This document shows, in pieces, positions 53,570 through 63,749 of a stretch of DNA of 64,000 nucleotides. Under the pieces are notes generated by a model. The model saw nothing but the letters and a program-made list of their open reading frames with translations. It was not told where the DNA came from and made no database searches. The translations under genes and the position numbers were made by a program. Numbering within the stretch: the stretch's first letter is position 1; each line of letters opens with the position of its first letter. Origin of the DNA: NVTR01 sp965237505 (GTDB lineage Bacteria > Pseudomonadota > Alphaproteobacteria > Rhodobacterales > Rhodobacteraceae); assembly GCA_965237505.1 (NCBI GenBank), contig CBDEFR010000008.1, forward strand, positions 186,001 to 250,000, in the 5' to 3' direction.

Positions 53570-53613
53570 TATTATACCCTGCGCTTCCAAAAAATAGCGG
53601 CAAACCATTTCAA

Positions 53614-54771
53614 ATGGGGGAGGACCAAATAGACCCGGGACCGCCAAAAGATCGCCTGCACGTGCTGGAAATGGCCACCCAATTCGGCGTTGGCGGCATT
53701 GCCCGGCATGTTCTGGCACTGCGAGATTCGCTGCGCGCGCATGGTCATCAGGCCACTTTGGGCGGAACCCCGGACGCCTGGGCAGGTCCAGGCAACGAGG
53801 CCAGTTTTCTTGTGCTTCCGACGCGCTACGTGGCTGGCGACGGCGGCGGAATATTCAGGCGACTGGTGCATGTGGCCAGGGCGACCTGGGTGCTGCGTCG
53901 CTGGTTGCAAAAAAACCCGGTCGACCTGATCCACGCGCACGAATCCGCACCGGCATTAGTGGCCAAACTTGCGCGGATCGGCCTGAACATTCCGCTGGCT
54001 GTTACCTATCACGGCTCTGCACCGGAACGGATCGCCGGGTTTGGGCGGGTGGCCGCAAAATGTGATCTGGTGATTACACCCAGCAACCGTTCGGCTGAAG
54101 ACCTGGCCAGCATTGGCGGCGTGCCAAGGGACCGGTTGAGGGTGATTGGTCTGGGGGTGAATCCGGCGCCGCCTGACCCGGCAGATGAAATCGCGGCACT
54201 GCGCAAAGAACTGCTCGGCGACGGTAAGCGCCTGATCATTACGATTGCCCGGCTCTGTCGCCAGAAAGGCATCGATATTCTGATCGATTGCGTCGCCAAG
54301 ATCATCATGACGCATCCAAATTTCCGTTTTGTGGTCGCTGGTGACGGGCCCGACGAGGCCATGTTGATGGACCTGGCGCGGCGAAAGAATGTTCAGGACA
54401 ACTTACGGTTTTTAGGGCGGGTGAGCCGACCGCATCTTTACTTGCGGGCGTCCGACCTGTTTCTGCTGACGTCGCGCTGGGAAGCCCTGCCGTTCACGAT
54501 TGTCGAGGCTTTTCAGGCCGGTGTTCCGGCCGTTGCCACCGCCTGTTCGGGGGTGGTTGAACTGATCGACGACAGCGTCGGCGCAGTGGTGCCGATCGGG
54601 GACATTGACGCGATCTGCGCGGCTGTGACGAATATTCTGTCTGACAAAGCGCGCCGCGCCGCGATGGCTGCGGCGGCGCTGGAACGCAGTGCCGAGGACC
54701 GGTTCAATCCGGATCGGGTGTATGACCAGTTCGAACAAACCTATTATTCGCTGATCCGGCGCGTGCGCTAG
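53614..54771 (+). CDS. Glycosyltransferase family 4
   Basis: About 385 residues, GT-B fold. N-terminal domain: LHVLEMATQFGVGGIARHVL and DLIHAHESAPALVAKL. C-terminal nucleotide-sugar domain: IARLCRQKGIDILIDCV, FVVAGDGPDEAMLM, and LTSRWEALPFTIVEAFQAGV with the EX7E-like motif. It transfers a sugar from a nucleotide donor, probably onto a cell-surface glycan. IS630 copy 4 lies just upstream, and neither 53614 nor 53671 has a good ribosome site, so the native start may have been lost. Confidence 0.85.
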   Translation: MGEDQIDPGPPKDRLHVLEMATQFGVGGIARHVLALRDSLRAHGHQATLGGTPDAWAGPGNEASFLVLPTRYVAGDGGGIFRRLVHVARATWVLRRWLQKNPVDLIHAHESAPALVAKLARIGLNIPLAVTYHGSAPERIAGFGRVAAKCDLVITPSNRSAEDLASIGGVPRDRLRVIGLGVNPAPPDPADEIAALRKELLGDGKRLIITIARLCRQKGIDILIDCVAKIIMTHPNFRFVVAGDGPDEAMLMDLARRKNVQDNLRFLGRVSRPHLYLRASDLFLLTSRWEALPFTIVEAFQAGVPAVATACSGVVELIDDSVGAVVPIGDIDAICAAVTNILSDKARRAAMAAAALERSAEDRFNPDRVYDQFEQTYYSLIRRVR

Positions 54772-54903
54772 CTTTAGCACCCACCGATCGTGCACAATCA
54801 ACGCGGCCATCCGACCCGTATACCATTGTGTTGCCTTACACTGGCCCAATTCCAGCGTATATGCTGGGCGCTAAACGAATGAAGTTTCGTCAAGGAGGTG
54901 GGA

Positions 54904-55956
54904 ATGAGAATCGGGGTGATCGGCGCGGCTGGCAAAATTGGCCGGATGCGTGTCCGCACGATCCTGGATCATCCGCAGACAACGCTTGCAGCCGTCATGG
55001 ACGTTTCGCTCGAAAAAGCCCGGGCCTTTTCCGGCGGTACCCCGGCATTTGACGATCTTGGCAGATTTCTTGCGGTTGCCATGGACGCGGCGGTGATTTC
55101 CACCCCGGCATATTTGCGCGAGCCGCTGTGTATCGCCGCCTTCGAGGCAGGCCTGGACGTTCTGTCTGAAAAGCCGTTGGCCCACACTGTGAATGCAAGC
55201 CGTCGGATACTGCAGGCCGCCAAATCGGCCAAGCGCCACCTGGCGGGCGGGTTCAACATGCGCTACTACCCGGCATTTTCCTATGTAAAGGACGTGGCGG
55301 CATCTGGCCGGATCGGAACAATCGATCATATTCGTGTTTACGGCGGCCATCAGGGCCTTGGGAATTTCGCGCATGACTGGGAATACCAGTCCAACAAATC
55401 GGGCGGCGGGGCGCTGTGGGACGTGGGTATCCACATGACCGATATCGCCCGTCACCTGATGGGTGAGATCACCAGCGTCTATGGTGTCGCCACCGGAAAT
55501 GTCTGGCAAGTGCCGGGCTCCGAAGACAATGCCATTGCAATTCTCAAAAGCCCCTCGGGCGTGTCTGCCATCTATCAGGCCACCTGGATCGACTGGAAAG
55601 GTTACAAAAGCATGGTCGAGGTCTATGGCTCGCACGGCATGGTGCGGGGCTCCTATGCGCCGATGGAAAACCTGCTGATCACCATGTCCGAGCCGGGCGG
55701 AGCACCCACGACCAGCAAGAAGAGCTACCCGGAAATAATGGTGCGCGAAAAACTAATGTCATGGAAAACCACGGCGCTGAAGTCGTTCCGGCAAGAACTG
55801 GATGATTTCATCGGACTTGTCGAAGGAAAAACCGGCTTGCGGATTGCCGATGGCCATGCCGCGCTGCGGGCCGTTGAAATTGCCGCGGCGATCCCGGAAA
55901 GCCACCGCACCGGTCAGACTATCGAGTTGCCTGATCTTGGGCCGATGGCATGGTAA
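54904..55956 (+). CDS. Gfo/Idh/MocA-family oxidoreductase
   Basis: A 350-residue NAD(P)-dependent sugar oxidoreductase. The Rossmann fold MRIGVIGAAGKIGRMRVRTI is followed by VLSEKPLAHTVNASRR, which holds the conserved EKP motif, and GGGALWDVGIHMTDIARHLM, which holds the catalytic DxxxH region. The ATG follows AAGGAGGTGGGA. It sits between glycosyltransferase genes, so it probably makes a modified nucleotide sugar or glycan unit. Exact substrate unknown. Confidence 0.88.
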   Translation: MRIGVIGAAGKIGRMRVRTILDHPQTTLAAVMDVSLEKARAFSGGTPAFDDLGRFLAVAMDAAVISTPAYLREPLCIAAFEAGLDVLSEKPLAHTVNASRRILQAAKSAKRHLAGGFNMRYYPAFSYVKDVAASGRIGTIDHIRVYGGHQGLGNFAHDWEYQSNKSGGGALWDVGIHMTDIARHLMGEITSVYGVATGNVWQVPGSEDNAIAILKSPSGVSAIYQATWIDWKGYKSMVEVYGSHGMVRGSYAPMENLLITMSEPGGAPTTSKKSYPEIMVREKLMSWKTTALKSFRQELDDFIGLVEGKTGLRIADGHAALRAVEIAAAIPESHRTGQTIELPDLGPMAW

Positions 55957-56014
55957 GTCTTGTGTTGTTGTAGACATTCGGTGACGAATTTATCCGCTGG
56001 AAATGTGAATTGAC

Positions 56015-56935
56015 GTGAGCACCAAACCCACTCTTTCGCTTATCGTGACCGTCGTTGACGGTGGTCACCACCTGCGTGAATTTCTGGTCGCGGCCACGTC
56101 CCTTGACGACCCGCCGTCAATGGAAATCATCGTGCCGTTTGACGCCAGCATCAAGGATGGCCTGACCTTTCGCGACGCATTCCCACAGGTTGAATTTCTT
56201 GACCTCGGGCAGATCATCCCGAAACGTCCGATCACCACCGAAGCGGGTCAGCACGAGCTTTACGACCGCCGCCGCGCCGCTGGTCTTGCCGCCGCACAGG
56301 GTGAAATCATCGGCATGCTCGAAGACCGCGGTCACCCCAGGGCCGACTGGGCGCGCAACCTCGTTCGCCTCCACAAGGAAACCGGCAAGAACGTGATCGG
56401 CGGCGCGATCGAGTGTCAGGAACCGGTCAGCCTGCTGAACTGGACGTTTTATGTCATCGATTTCGGCCGCTATGGGCGTCCGTTTGCAAGCGGTCTGGTT
56501 GCCTGGGTCTCGGATGTGAATGTCAGCTATTCCCGCAAGGCGCTGGAAGCCACGCGCCACATCTGGCAAGAGCGTTTTCACGAACCACTGGTTCATTCGT
56601 TTCTGGTCGACAATGGCGATGAGCTTTTTCTGTCCAACGAACTGGTCGTCAATCATCGCCGCCCGCCGGTCGCGCTCGGTCATTTGCTAAGCGAGCGATT
56701 TCAGTGGGGGCGACTTTTCGGGTATATCCGGGCGATGCAGTTTAGCACCCGTCAGCGGATCCTGTTCATTGCCGGCAGCCCGCTGATCCCGCCCCTGCTT
56801 TGGCTGCGCCACGGGATGCTGCAAAAACGCAAAGGGCGCGGGCTGCGGTATCTGATGGCGCTGCCCTATGTCATTTTGCTGACCACCGCATGGATGCTTG
56901 GCGAAGTCTGGGGCTACATCACCCGGCGCCCCTGA
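56015..56935 (+). CDS. GT2-like glycosyltransferase with C-terminal membrane segment
   Basis: 306 residues from a GTG start. LSLIVTVVDGGHHLREFLVA begins the GT-A fold, and IIGMLEDRGHPRADWARNLV carries the acidic ExD-like motif expected for GT2. VSDVNVSYSRKALEAT and a hydrophobic stretch ALPYVILLTTAWMLGEVWGY near the end suggest membrane attachment. It follows the oxidoreductase by about 60 bp and is part of the glycan cluster. Confidence 0.78.
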   Translation: MSTKPTLSLIVTVVDGGHHLREFLVAATSLDDPPSMEIIVPFDASIKDGLTFRDAFPQVEFLDLGQIIPKRPITTEAGQHELYDRRRAAGLAAAQGEIIGMLEDRGHPRADWARNLVRLHKETGKNVIGGAIECQEPVSLLNWTFYVIDFGRYGRPFASGLVAWVSDVNVSYSRKALEATRHIWQERFHEPLVHSFLVDNGDELFLSNELVVNHRRPPVALGHLLSERFQWGRLFGYIRAMQFSTRQRILFIAGSPLIPPLLWLRHGMLQKRKGRGLRYLMALPYVILLTTAWMLGEVWGYITRRP

Positions 56936-57074
56936 CGCAATGAACCAGACACAAGCCGAGCGCAGAGAGCCGACTGGTGGCTTCGCCCGTGGTGCGAATG
57001 TGGAATTGACCTGCGAAGTCGAATAGGCATGGCCAAAGAAGCCATTACAAAATGGAAACCAAACGGATAAACAC

Positions 57075-58248
57075 ATGCACGTCGCCATCGACGCGAGTTC
57101 CTGGGAAAATGAGCGCGGTTTTGGCCGCTTTACCCGCAGCCTAGTTGGCGCGCTTGCCGCCCGCGAAACCGGCTTTGAATATTCCCTGTTGTTTGATCAG
57201 GCTCCGATGCGCGCGGTGCCCGACAATGTGGGCGTCGTTGTGGCCGGGGCGCGGCAGTCTATCGCTGACGCTGCAACCGGCAAGGGGGGTGCGCCAGGGC
57301 GGTCATATGCTGTCCATGATGGCTGCGGCGCGGCGTATGAAGTGCGATCTGTTTTTCTACCCGGCGATGTATTCCTATTTCCCGCTGCTGGCGCGCACCC
57401 CGTCGGTGGTGTGCTACCACGACACCATCCCCGAACGCTTCCCCGATCTGATCTTTCCCACAAGGATGAATTTCCGCCTGTGGCAGGCCAAGTCCTGGCT
57501 TGCGAAACATCAGGCCAACCGAGTGATGACGATTTCCGCCGCCTCGGCGGATGATCTGACCGCGTTGCTGAAGATCAAACGCGACAAGATCGACGTGATC
57601 ACCGAAGGGGCAGACGCGGTGTTTCAGCCGGTCACCGACAGCGGGCGCCTTTCTGCCGTTCGCCAGAAATACCGGATCGCCGAGCGTGCCCCGCTGCTGG
57701 TCTATGTGGGCGGTTTTAGCCGGCCCAAGAACGTCATCCGCCTGATCGAGGCGATGTCGGCGATCCTGGATCAGGTGCCGGACACCCATCTTGCGCTCGT
57801 CGGGCGCACCACGGGCGCGCGATTCTGGGACAACGTGGACAAACTGCAGGACGGCGTGCGCCGTGATAGGCGCATCACCGACCGCATCGTTTTCACCGGC
57901 GAAATCGACGACGGCGATCTGGCGGTTCTGCTCAGCGCCGCAGAGGCGCTGGTGTTTCCGTCGCTCTGGGAAGGTTTCGGGATGCCGGCGGTCGAGGCGA
58001 TGGCCTGCGGCACCCCGGTTCTGTCGTCAAACCGCGGCAACCTGCCCGAGGTTGTCGGCGATGGCGGCCTGTTCTTTGATCCGATGTCAAGTGCCGAACT
58101 GGCCAGCCGGGCCACACAGTTACTGTGCAATCCCGATCTTCGGTCGCGCCTGTCGCGCAACGCGGTCAAACAGGCGGCAGGTTTTGGCTGGGACCGCGGC
58201 GCGGCACTGGCCGAGGCCTGTTTTCTGAAAGCCGTGGAGAAAGCCTGA
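57075..58248 (+). pseudogene. Glycosyltransferase family 4, frameshifted at a G run
   Basis: The first frame from 57075 reads MHVAIDASSWENERGFGRFT and on to DAATGKG. At a run of six G (about 57283-57288) the frame shifts; with five G it would continue VRQGGHMLSMMAAARRMKCD, LLVYVGGFSRPKNVIRLIEA and PSLWEGFGMPAVEAMACGTP (GT4 EX7E motif) to 58248, about 390 residues. The domain content is complete, so a recent lesion or a sequencing error is likely. Confidence 0.85.
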
Positions 58249-58333
58249 ACGCGCAAACCAAAGCCGTGCTCCTTTAATCAGACCCACTCAGCCATTTTGA
58301 TTTTTCGCAAGATCAAGCGATGGCGCCGGTATC

Positions 58334-59548
58334 TCAGAAAAACGCCTGCAGCCCGGTCTGCGCGCGCCCCAAAATCAGCGCGTGCACGTCGTGCGTGCCC
58401 TCGTAGGTGTTCACCGTTTCGAGGTTGACCATATGGCGGATCACCTGGAATTCCTGCGAAATGCCATTGCCGCCATGCATGTCGCGGGCCATCCGCGCGA
58501 TGTCGAGCGCCTTGCCGCAGTTGTTGCGTTTCATCAATGACACAAGTTCCGGGCTGGCCTCGGCCTCATCCATCATCCGCCCCAAGCGCAAGCAGCCCTG
58601 CAGCCCAAGCGATATTTCAGTTTGCATGTTCGCCAATTTCAACTGAAACAACTGGGTGCCTGCCAAAGGTTTGTCGAACTGCTTGCGGTCCAGCCCATAC
58701 TGGCGCGCCGCGTGCCAGCAAAACTCGGCCGCCCCCATAACCCCCCAGCTGATCCCGTATCGGGCGCGGTTCAAACAGCCGAACGGGCCTTTGAGCTCCT
58801 CGACATCAGGCAACAGCGCGGCCTCGCCAACCTCGACATCACGCATCACGATCTCGCCGGTGATCGAGGCCCGCAGCGAAAGCTTGCCACCGATCTTCGG
58901 AGCACTCAGCCCGGCCATGCCTTTGTCCAGCACAAAGCCGCGGATTTTGCCGCCATGCGCATCGGATTTCGCCCAAATCACGAAAACATCGGCAATCGGG
59001 CTGTTGGAAATCCACATTTTGGCACCATTCAACCGGTATCCGCCTGGCGTTTTGGTGGCCCGGGTCTTCATCGCACCCGGGTCAGACCCGGCATCCGCTT
59101 CAGTCAGTCCAAAGCAGCCAATGAGCTCGCCACTGGCCAGCTTGGGCAGGTATTTCAGCCGCTGTTCTTCGCTTCCGTAAGCATAGATCGGATACATCAC
59201 CAGCGAGCTTTGCACCGACATCATCGACCGATAGGCCGAATCCACCCGTTCGATCTCGCGGGCCACCAGACCATAAGTGACATAAGACGCGCCAATGCCG
59301 CCGTATTCCTCTGGCAGGGTGATCCCCAGCAGGCCCATCTCGCCCATCTCGCGAAAGATTGCCGGATCGCATGTTTCGTTCGCATAGGCGTCGATGATCC
59401 GCGGCTGCAGTTTTTCCTGCGCATAGGTGTGCGCCGCGTCGCGCATCGTCCGCTCGTCTTCGCTGAGTTGGGCGTCCAACAGAAACGGGTCTTCCCAACT
59501 AAACCGGGCCAGCCCCGGGCGGTTCTTTGCAGAAATATCCTTGAGCAT
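58334..59548 (-). CDS. gcdH: Glutaryl-CoA dehydrogenase
   Basis: A 404-residue acyl-CoA dehydrogenase that oxidises and decarboxylates glutaryl-CoA to crotonyl-CoA in lysine and tryptophan breakdown. FAD and substrate motifs: FGLTEADAGSDPGAMKTRAT and MWISNSPIADVFVIWAKSDA. The catalytic glutamate is in VNTYEGTHDVHALILGRAQT, the GCDH-specific form. The product crotonyl-CoA is the substrate of ccrA at 2602. The start codon lies next to a TTTGCAGAAATATCC motif. Confidence 0.93.
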   Translation of the reverse strand: MLKDISAKNRPGLARFSWEDPFLLDAQLSEDERTMRDAAHTYAQEKLQPRIIDAYANETCDPAIFREMGEMGLLGITLPEEYGGIGASYVTYGLVAREIERVDSAYRSMMSVQSSLVMYPIYAYGSEEQRLKYLPKLASGELIGCFGLTEADAGSDPGAMKTRATKTPGGYRLNGAKMWISNSPIADVFVIWAKSDAHGGKIRGFVLDKGMAGLSAPKIGGKLSLRASITGEIVMRDVEVGEAALLPDVEELKGPFGCLNRARYGISWGVMGAAEFCWHAARQYGLDRKQFDKPLAGTQLFQLKLANMQTEISLGLQGCLRLGRMMDEAEASPELVSLMKRNNCGKALDIARMARDMHGGNGISQEFQVIRHMVNLETVNTYEGTHDVHALILGRAQTGLQAFF

Positions 59549-59559
59549 TCGGGCCTCTC

Positions 59560-60858
59560 CTAGGCTGACGCAAGACTGTTGACGGCAGCCTCAAGCGCCG
59601 CTTCGATAATGTCCAGCGCCTCGGTAACCTGATCCATCGGCGTCGTCAGCGGCGGCAACAGGCGGACAACATTGCCGCGCGTGCCGCACGGCAGAATGAT
59701 CAGGCCACGGGCCTCGGCTTCGGCAATCACCGCATTGGTCAGCGCTGCGTCAGGGTTATTGCTGGCACGATCCGTGACCAGTTCCATCGCCACCATAGCA
59801 CCAAGACCGCGAACATCACCAATGGCTTCCATGCCCTGACGGGCCGCGATCGCGTTCAGACGCGCCATGATAATATCGCCAATCTCAACTGCCCGCGCGC
59901 AAAGTTGCTCCTCTTCAATCACGTCCAGCACCGCATTGGCCGCCGCCACCGCCAGCGGATTGCCGGCATAGGTGCCGCCAAGCCCACCCACCGGGCTTGC
60001 ATCGACAATCTCAGCCCGCCCGGTCACCGCCGACAATGGAAACCCGCCAGCCAGTCCCTTGGCCATCGCCACCAGGTCGGCGGCAACCCCGGCGTGTTCA
60101 AAGGCGAAAAGCTTTCCGGTGCGCCCCATGCCGGCCTGAATTTCGTCGGCAATCAGCACCATTCCATGTTGATCGCAAATCTCGCGCAAAGCACGCAGGA
60201 ATTCGGGCGGCGCAATGTTGAAACCGCCCTCGCCCTGCACCGGCTCGATGATCATCGCCGCAACCCGATCGGGGTCGATCGAAGAATTGAGCATGTTGTT
60301 GAGCACTGACAGGCTTTCGCTGACACTCACGCCGTGAAATGCATTCGGAAACGGCACGTGCACGACTTCCGGCGGCATCGCTCCGAACGCTTTCTTGTAG
60401 GGGACCACTTTGCCGGTCAGCGCCATGCCCAACAGGGTGCGCCCGTGAAACGCGCCGCCAAACGCAATCACGCCAGAGCGCCTAGTAAAGGCGCGCGCCA
60501 TTTTAACCGCGTTTTCAACTGCTTCCACGCCGGTGGTGATAAGCATGGTCTTTTTTGAAAAATCCCCCGGCGTTAACAGGTTCAGGCGTTCGGCAAGCCG
60601 GATATAACTCTCGTACGGGGCGACATTGAATGACGTGTGTGTGAATTGCTTTACCTGCGCCTCGACAGCGGCCATGACTTTGGGGTGCCGGTGTCCGGTG
60701 TTGTTCACTGCAATACCGGCGGCAAAGTCGATGTAACGGCGCCCATCAGCACCCCAAAGCTCGGCATTTTCAGCCCTGACTGCATAAATGCCGCGGGTAG
60801 CGACCCCGACTGCGACCGCAGCCTCGCGGCGTGATTGGAGTTTCTGAGTCGCAGACAT
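59560..60858 (-). CDS. gabT: 4-Aminobutyrate-2-oxoglutarate transaminase
   Basis: A 432-residue class III PLP aminotransferase. ELWGADGRRYIDFAAGIAV opens the fold, VIAFGGAFHGRTLLGMALTG and MVLIADEIQAGMGRTGKLFA hold the cofactor, and the Schiff-base lysine is in LVAMAKGLAGGFPLSAVTGR. GabT is the closest reading; 5-aminovalerate use is also possible, which would fit lysine breakdown with gcdH 11 bp downstream in the same direction. Confidence 0.87.
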   Translation of the reverse strand: MSATQKLQSRREAAVAVGVATRGIYAVRAENAELWGADGRRYIDFAAGIAVNNTGHRHPKVMAAVEAQVKQFTHTSFNVAPYESYIRLAERLNLLTPGDFSKKTMLITTGVEAVENAVKMARAFTRRSGVIAFGGAFHGRTLLGMALTGKVVPYKKAFGAMPPEVVHVPFPNAFHGVSVSESLSVLNNMLNSSIDPDRVAAMIIEPVQGEGGFNIAPPEFLRALREICDQHGMVLIADEIQAGMGRTGKLFAFEHAGVAADLVAMAKGLAGGFPLSAVTGRAEIVDASPVGGLGGTYAGNPLAVAAANAVLDVIEEEQLCARAVEIGDIIMARLNAIAARQGMEAIGDVRGLGAMVAMELVTDRASNNPDAALTNAVIAEAEARGLIILPCGTRGNVVRLLPPLTTPMDQVTEALDIIEAALEAAVNSLASA

Positions 60859-61108
60859 GGCGCATTCCTTCGCTGGCAATATTTCTGGGTTTTCCCATCA
60901 ACCGTGGGGGCATGCAATGGCAATTGCAGCAACGGAAATCAGTTAGATTCTGGCACCAGCATCATGCTTTTAGCCGCCGCCTTGAATTACGCATCCTTGC
61001 GCACTTTGCATAACTTGCGATAGATGACGCAGAGCATGTCACATAGACGTTCGGGCACGCCACCGGGCGGAGCGCTAAATCAAACTGAATACCACCAAGG
61101 AAACAAAG

Positions 61109-61702
61109 ATGACCCAGACCTCACCAGCACCATCAACATTGATCGGGCAATTTGCGACCTCACCCGTGCGCCGCATTGCCCTTGTTCTTACGGGCATTGG
61201 TCTCATCACCCTTGGTGCCAAAGTGCAGGTGCCGTTCTGGCCGGTGCCGATGACCCTGCAAACGCTTGCGCTTATGATCATCTTTGCCGCCAGCGGGCTG
61301 CGCCTGTCACTTGAAATCATTCTTGGCTACCTGGCGCTTGGTCTTGCAGGTGTTCCGGTCTTTGCCGGCGCAGCGGCCGGGCCGCTTTATTTTGCCGGTC
61401 CAACGGCGGGCTTCTTGCTGGGCTTTGTCGGGGCGGCGGTGATTGTCGGCTGGGCGGCTGATCGCGGAATGGCCCGCCGTCCATTGGCGTTGTTCGGTGC
61501 CATGCTTGCCGGAGACGCGGTGATCTTTGCGTTAGGGTTTCTGTGGCTCGGATTCCTGTTCACAACCGCATCCGGTGCGACCCTTGGCGCAGAGGTGGCG
61601 TTTGCCAGTGGCGTTAATCCGTTCGTGCTGGCCGACCTGGTCAAGCTGGTACTGGCTGTGCTGGTGATCACGGGTTTTGCACGCCGCGCGCGCCGGGGCT
61701 GA
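61109..61702 (+). CDS. bioY: Biotin transporter BioY
   Basis: A 197-residue membrane protein with six helices and the BioY signatures VQVPFWPVPMTLQTLALMI and GYLALGLAGVPVFAGAAAG, then GPTAGFLLGFVGAAVIVGWA. It is the substrate-binding component of an ECF biotin importer. No bioM or bioN genes are adjacent, so it may work alone or with remote partners. ATG after AAGGAAACAAAG. Confidence 0.93.
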   Translation: MTQTSPAPSTLIGQFATSPVRRIALVLTGIGLITLGAKVQVPFWPVPMTLQTLALMIIFAASGLRLSLEIILGYLALGLAGVPVFAGAAAGPLYFAGPTAGFLLGFVGAAVIVGWAADRGMARRPLALFGAMLAGDAVIFALGFLWLGFLFTTASGATLGAEVAFASGVNPFVLADLVKLVLAVLVITGFARRARRG

Positions 61703-61803
61703 GATCGCCTCTGGCTTCGCGAACTGCTTTCACGGCAGCCGAATTTATTGTGCAGATACTGCCGGGGCACACCAAAAGTCTCGCGCGCCAAAACAGCGGT
61801 TCG

Positions 61804-62415
61804 TCACGCAGCGATAGAATAGATTTCGCCAGCGCGCAAAGTAGGCATGCTCAGCACGGCATATTTGCGCCCGTCAGCGGGGTTCGAATAGGGCTCTCCG
61901 ATTCTGCTGGCCGAGTAGCCAAGTTGGCGAAGCGCCCGCATCAGCGTGACGGGCGACAGCGATATCAGCTTTTGTCCTCTCTGTCTGGCGGCGACCGTCA
62001 CCAAACCATCTACGATCAAAGACAGGCACTTGGATCGGTCGGCGCGTCCGGTCACGTCGTCTGAAATTACCAGACGAGTGCATTCCCAAACTTTCGGCGA
62101 TGAAATCTCTGCGCCGAGCGCTTGATTCGGAATATCCGGCAATTTCCCGGCAGCCGCATCGCGCAACATGTATGTGTATTCGCCCCAGGACGATGTTGTC
62201 GGCATGGTTCTGGCGCCGCCGATAACCTGCCGGTCCCGCAAGACCAGCGAGTAATGCGCCAGCGGGTTGTCGTATTGATCCATCTCCACATCGTCGTTAT
62301 GCGGAATGTCCCATCCCAGCGTGTCCACAAAAAACCGCTTTCGAAGGCCGAGATAGTCAAAAAAAGCGCTTCCATGCAGGTGAAGATGCGACAAGTCAAA
62401 GGTGATATTTTTCAT
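61804..62415 (-). CDS. luxI: Acyl-homoserine-lactone synthase (LuxI type)
   Basis: A 203-residue autoinducer synthase. Conserved residues are present in order: RKRFFVDTLGWDIPHNDDVE, MDQYDNPLAHYSLVLRDRQV, GGARTMPTTSSWGEYTYMLRD, and WECTRLVISDDV. It makes an acyl-homoserine lactone from SAM and acyl-ACP. The luxR gene follows 113 bp upstream on the same strand, as is usual for such pairs. Complete. Confidence 0.93.
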   Translation of the reverse strand: MKNITFDLSHLHLHGSAFFDYLGLRKRFFVDTLGWDIPHNDDVEMDQYDNPLAHYSLVLRDRQVIGGARTMPTTSSWGEYTYMLRDAAAGKLPDIPNQALGAEISSPKVWECTRLVISDDVTGRADRSKCLSLIVDGLVTVAARQRGQKLISLSPVTLMRALRQLGYSASRIGEPYSNPADGRKYAVLSMPTLRAGEIYSIAA

Positions 62416-62528
62416 AATTCACTCTCCCAATTGGCGAGTCCACTAAAGCCGGTAACTGGGAATTTGTGAATCAGAATCTTCTTATCAGCGACAGGAAGAT
62501 CACGATTTCAACCTGCAGAGCGAGGAAA

Positions 62529-63134
62529 TCATATCATTCTGTATTCAACAGCCCTGCTGGCGGCCTGGGTATTTGTCCGAGCTCCCAGTTTCCTCTTGGC
62601 GCCGCTTAGCCGTTGCTTTATTGCCCCTTCCGACACCCCAAGCTGGAATGCAATTTCCTTTAATCGCAGCCCATCCTTAACCAATTGAAGCGCCTCGAGC
62701 TCGGCTTTGGTAATATTCGAGGGCGGCACCGACATCACGTGCAAACGCTTTAAATGAAAGTCCAAATGTGCAATTTCGACAGGCGAGAACTCCCGATCAC
62801 TGCGCGCAAACGTACCAAACGAGCGGAGCCCTTTTGGATCATCAAGCGTACAACAAACGACCGCGCCAAAATTCAGGCCGAATTTTCTTGCTTGGGCCAA
62901 AACTCCCGATGTGTCCGAGGCTAAAATTTCGCTCCATCGCGCCGATCCGGTGTTGCCATAGACCCACCTGACAATCGGGTCACACAACATCAACCCGTTA
63001 TGGGTGTAATATTCGATCCACTCGGGCGGAAACTCATTTCGTTCGTCGACCGGGAACGCGAACCCGATTCGCAGCGCGACGTAGTATCCCGCAGTGGCGA
63101 TTGACGAGAATTCAATCGGCCAATTTGAAGCCAT
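62529..63134 (-). CDS. luxR: LuxR-type quorum-sensing regulator
   Basis: About 201 residues. The N-terminal autoinducer-binding domain has EWIEYYTHNGLMLCDPIVRW, GSARWSEILAS and GLNFGAVVCCTL. The C-terminal HTH has ITKAELEALQLVKDGLRLKE, IAFQLGVSEGAIKQRLSGAK. It lies just upstream of luxI on the same strand, so it is the likely cognate receptor. ATG 63134 is preferred; a TTG ten codons upstream is possible. Confidence 0.92.
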   Translation of the reverse strand: MASNWPIEFSSIATAGYYVALRIGFAFPVDERNEFPPEWIEYYTHNGLMLCDPIVRWVYGNTGSARWSEILASDTSGVLAQARKFGLNFGAVVCCTLDDPKGLRSFGTFARSDREFSPVEIAHLDFHLKRLHVMSVPPSNITKAELEALQLVKDGLRLKEIAFQLGVSEGAIKQRLSGAKRKLGARTNTQAASRAVEYRMI

Positions 63135-63212
63135 TGCCAAGTCGCAATCTCCGGCTGTAGACAAGTGGAACGACTATCGAGTCGCAAAACGACCAGTTGG
63201 TTTTCTTGCATA

Positions 63213-63236
63213 CTAACTATTGGGTGAGGTGGTTAG
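63213..63236. promoter_or_regulatory. Weak inverted repeat between divergent luxR-type genes
   Basis: CTAAC (63213-63217) and GTTAG (63232-63236) flank a 14-bp spacer between the luxR promoter and the next luxR-like gene. It is a weak candidate for a lux-type box. Confidence 0.2.
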
Positions 63237-63263
63237 CAACTTAAAAGCGAGTAAAATTGTCCA

Positions 63264-63749
63264 ATGGAAGGCAGCCCCAACATATTGGCGGCGATTGCAA
63301 GACTGGATGCGCTGTGCCCGGCGGGCTATGCGATGGCTCTACATATCAGCTATACGACGCCGAAATTTCTGTTCCAGGCCTACGATTCGGATTGGATGGA
63401 ACAATACTCCAAACAGGGCCTCGTTTTGAAGGATCCGACGGTCAAGTGGGGATTTGAGAACACCGGTACAATTAACTGGCGCGATCTAAAAGATCTCGAC
63501 GAAGCCGGGTACTTGAGCAGGCGCAGGCGTATGGAATAATACATGGGTTTACCTTTTCGATTGACCGAAATGATTCCAGGTCAATCACCAGTTTCGCGCG
63601 CAATGACCGGGATTTTTTTTTCGGCTGAGATAAAAGAAATTTCGGAAATTGTGACCGAGTTGCATAGCTACACCGCTGATATTGATGAATTTTCTGGTGT
63701 GGAGCTTGCGCAGCTTAAACAAATGTCGGTTGAACTCACACATGGGTAA
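63264..63749 (+). pseudogene. Autoinducer-binding-domain protein without HTH, twice frameshifted
   Basis: Frame one from 63264 reads MEGSPNILAAIARLDALCPA, YDSDWMEQYSKQGLVLKDPT and GTINWRDLKDLDEAG. A missing G near 63510 moves to frame two, LEQAQAYGIIHGFTFSIDRN and SITSFARNDRDF. A run of nine T near 63620 moves to frame three, AEIKEISEIVTELHSYTADI to the stop at 63747. Joined, it is a LuxR autoinducer-binding domain of about 160 residues that stops before any HTH. It may have been a solo receptor or decoy. Confidence 0.78.
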
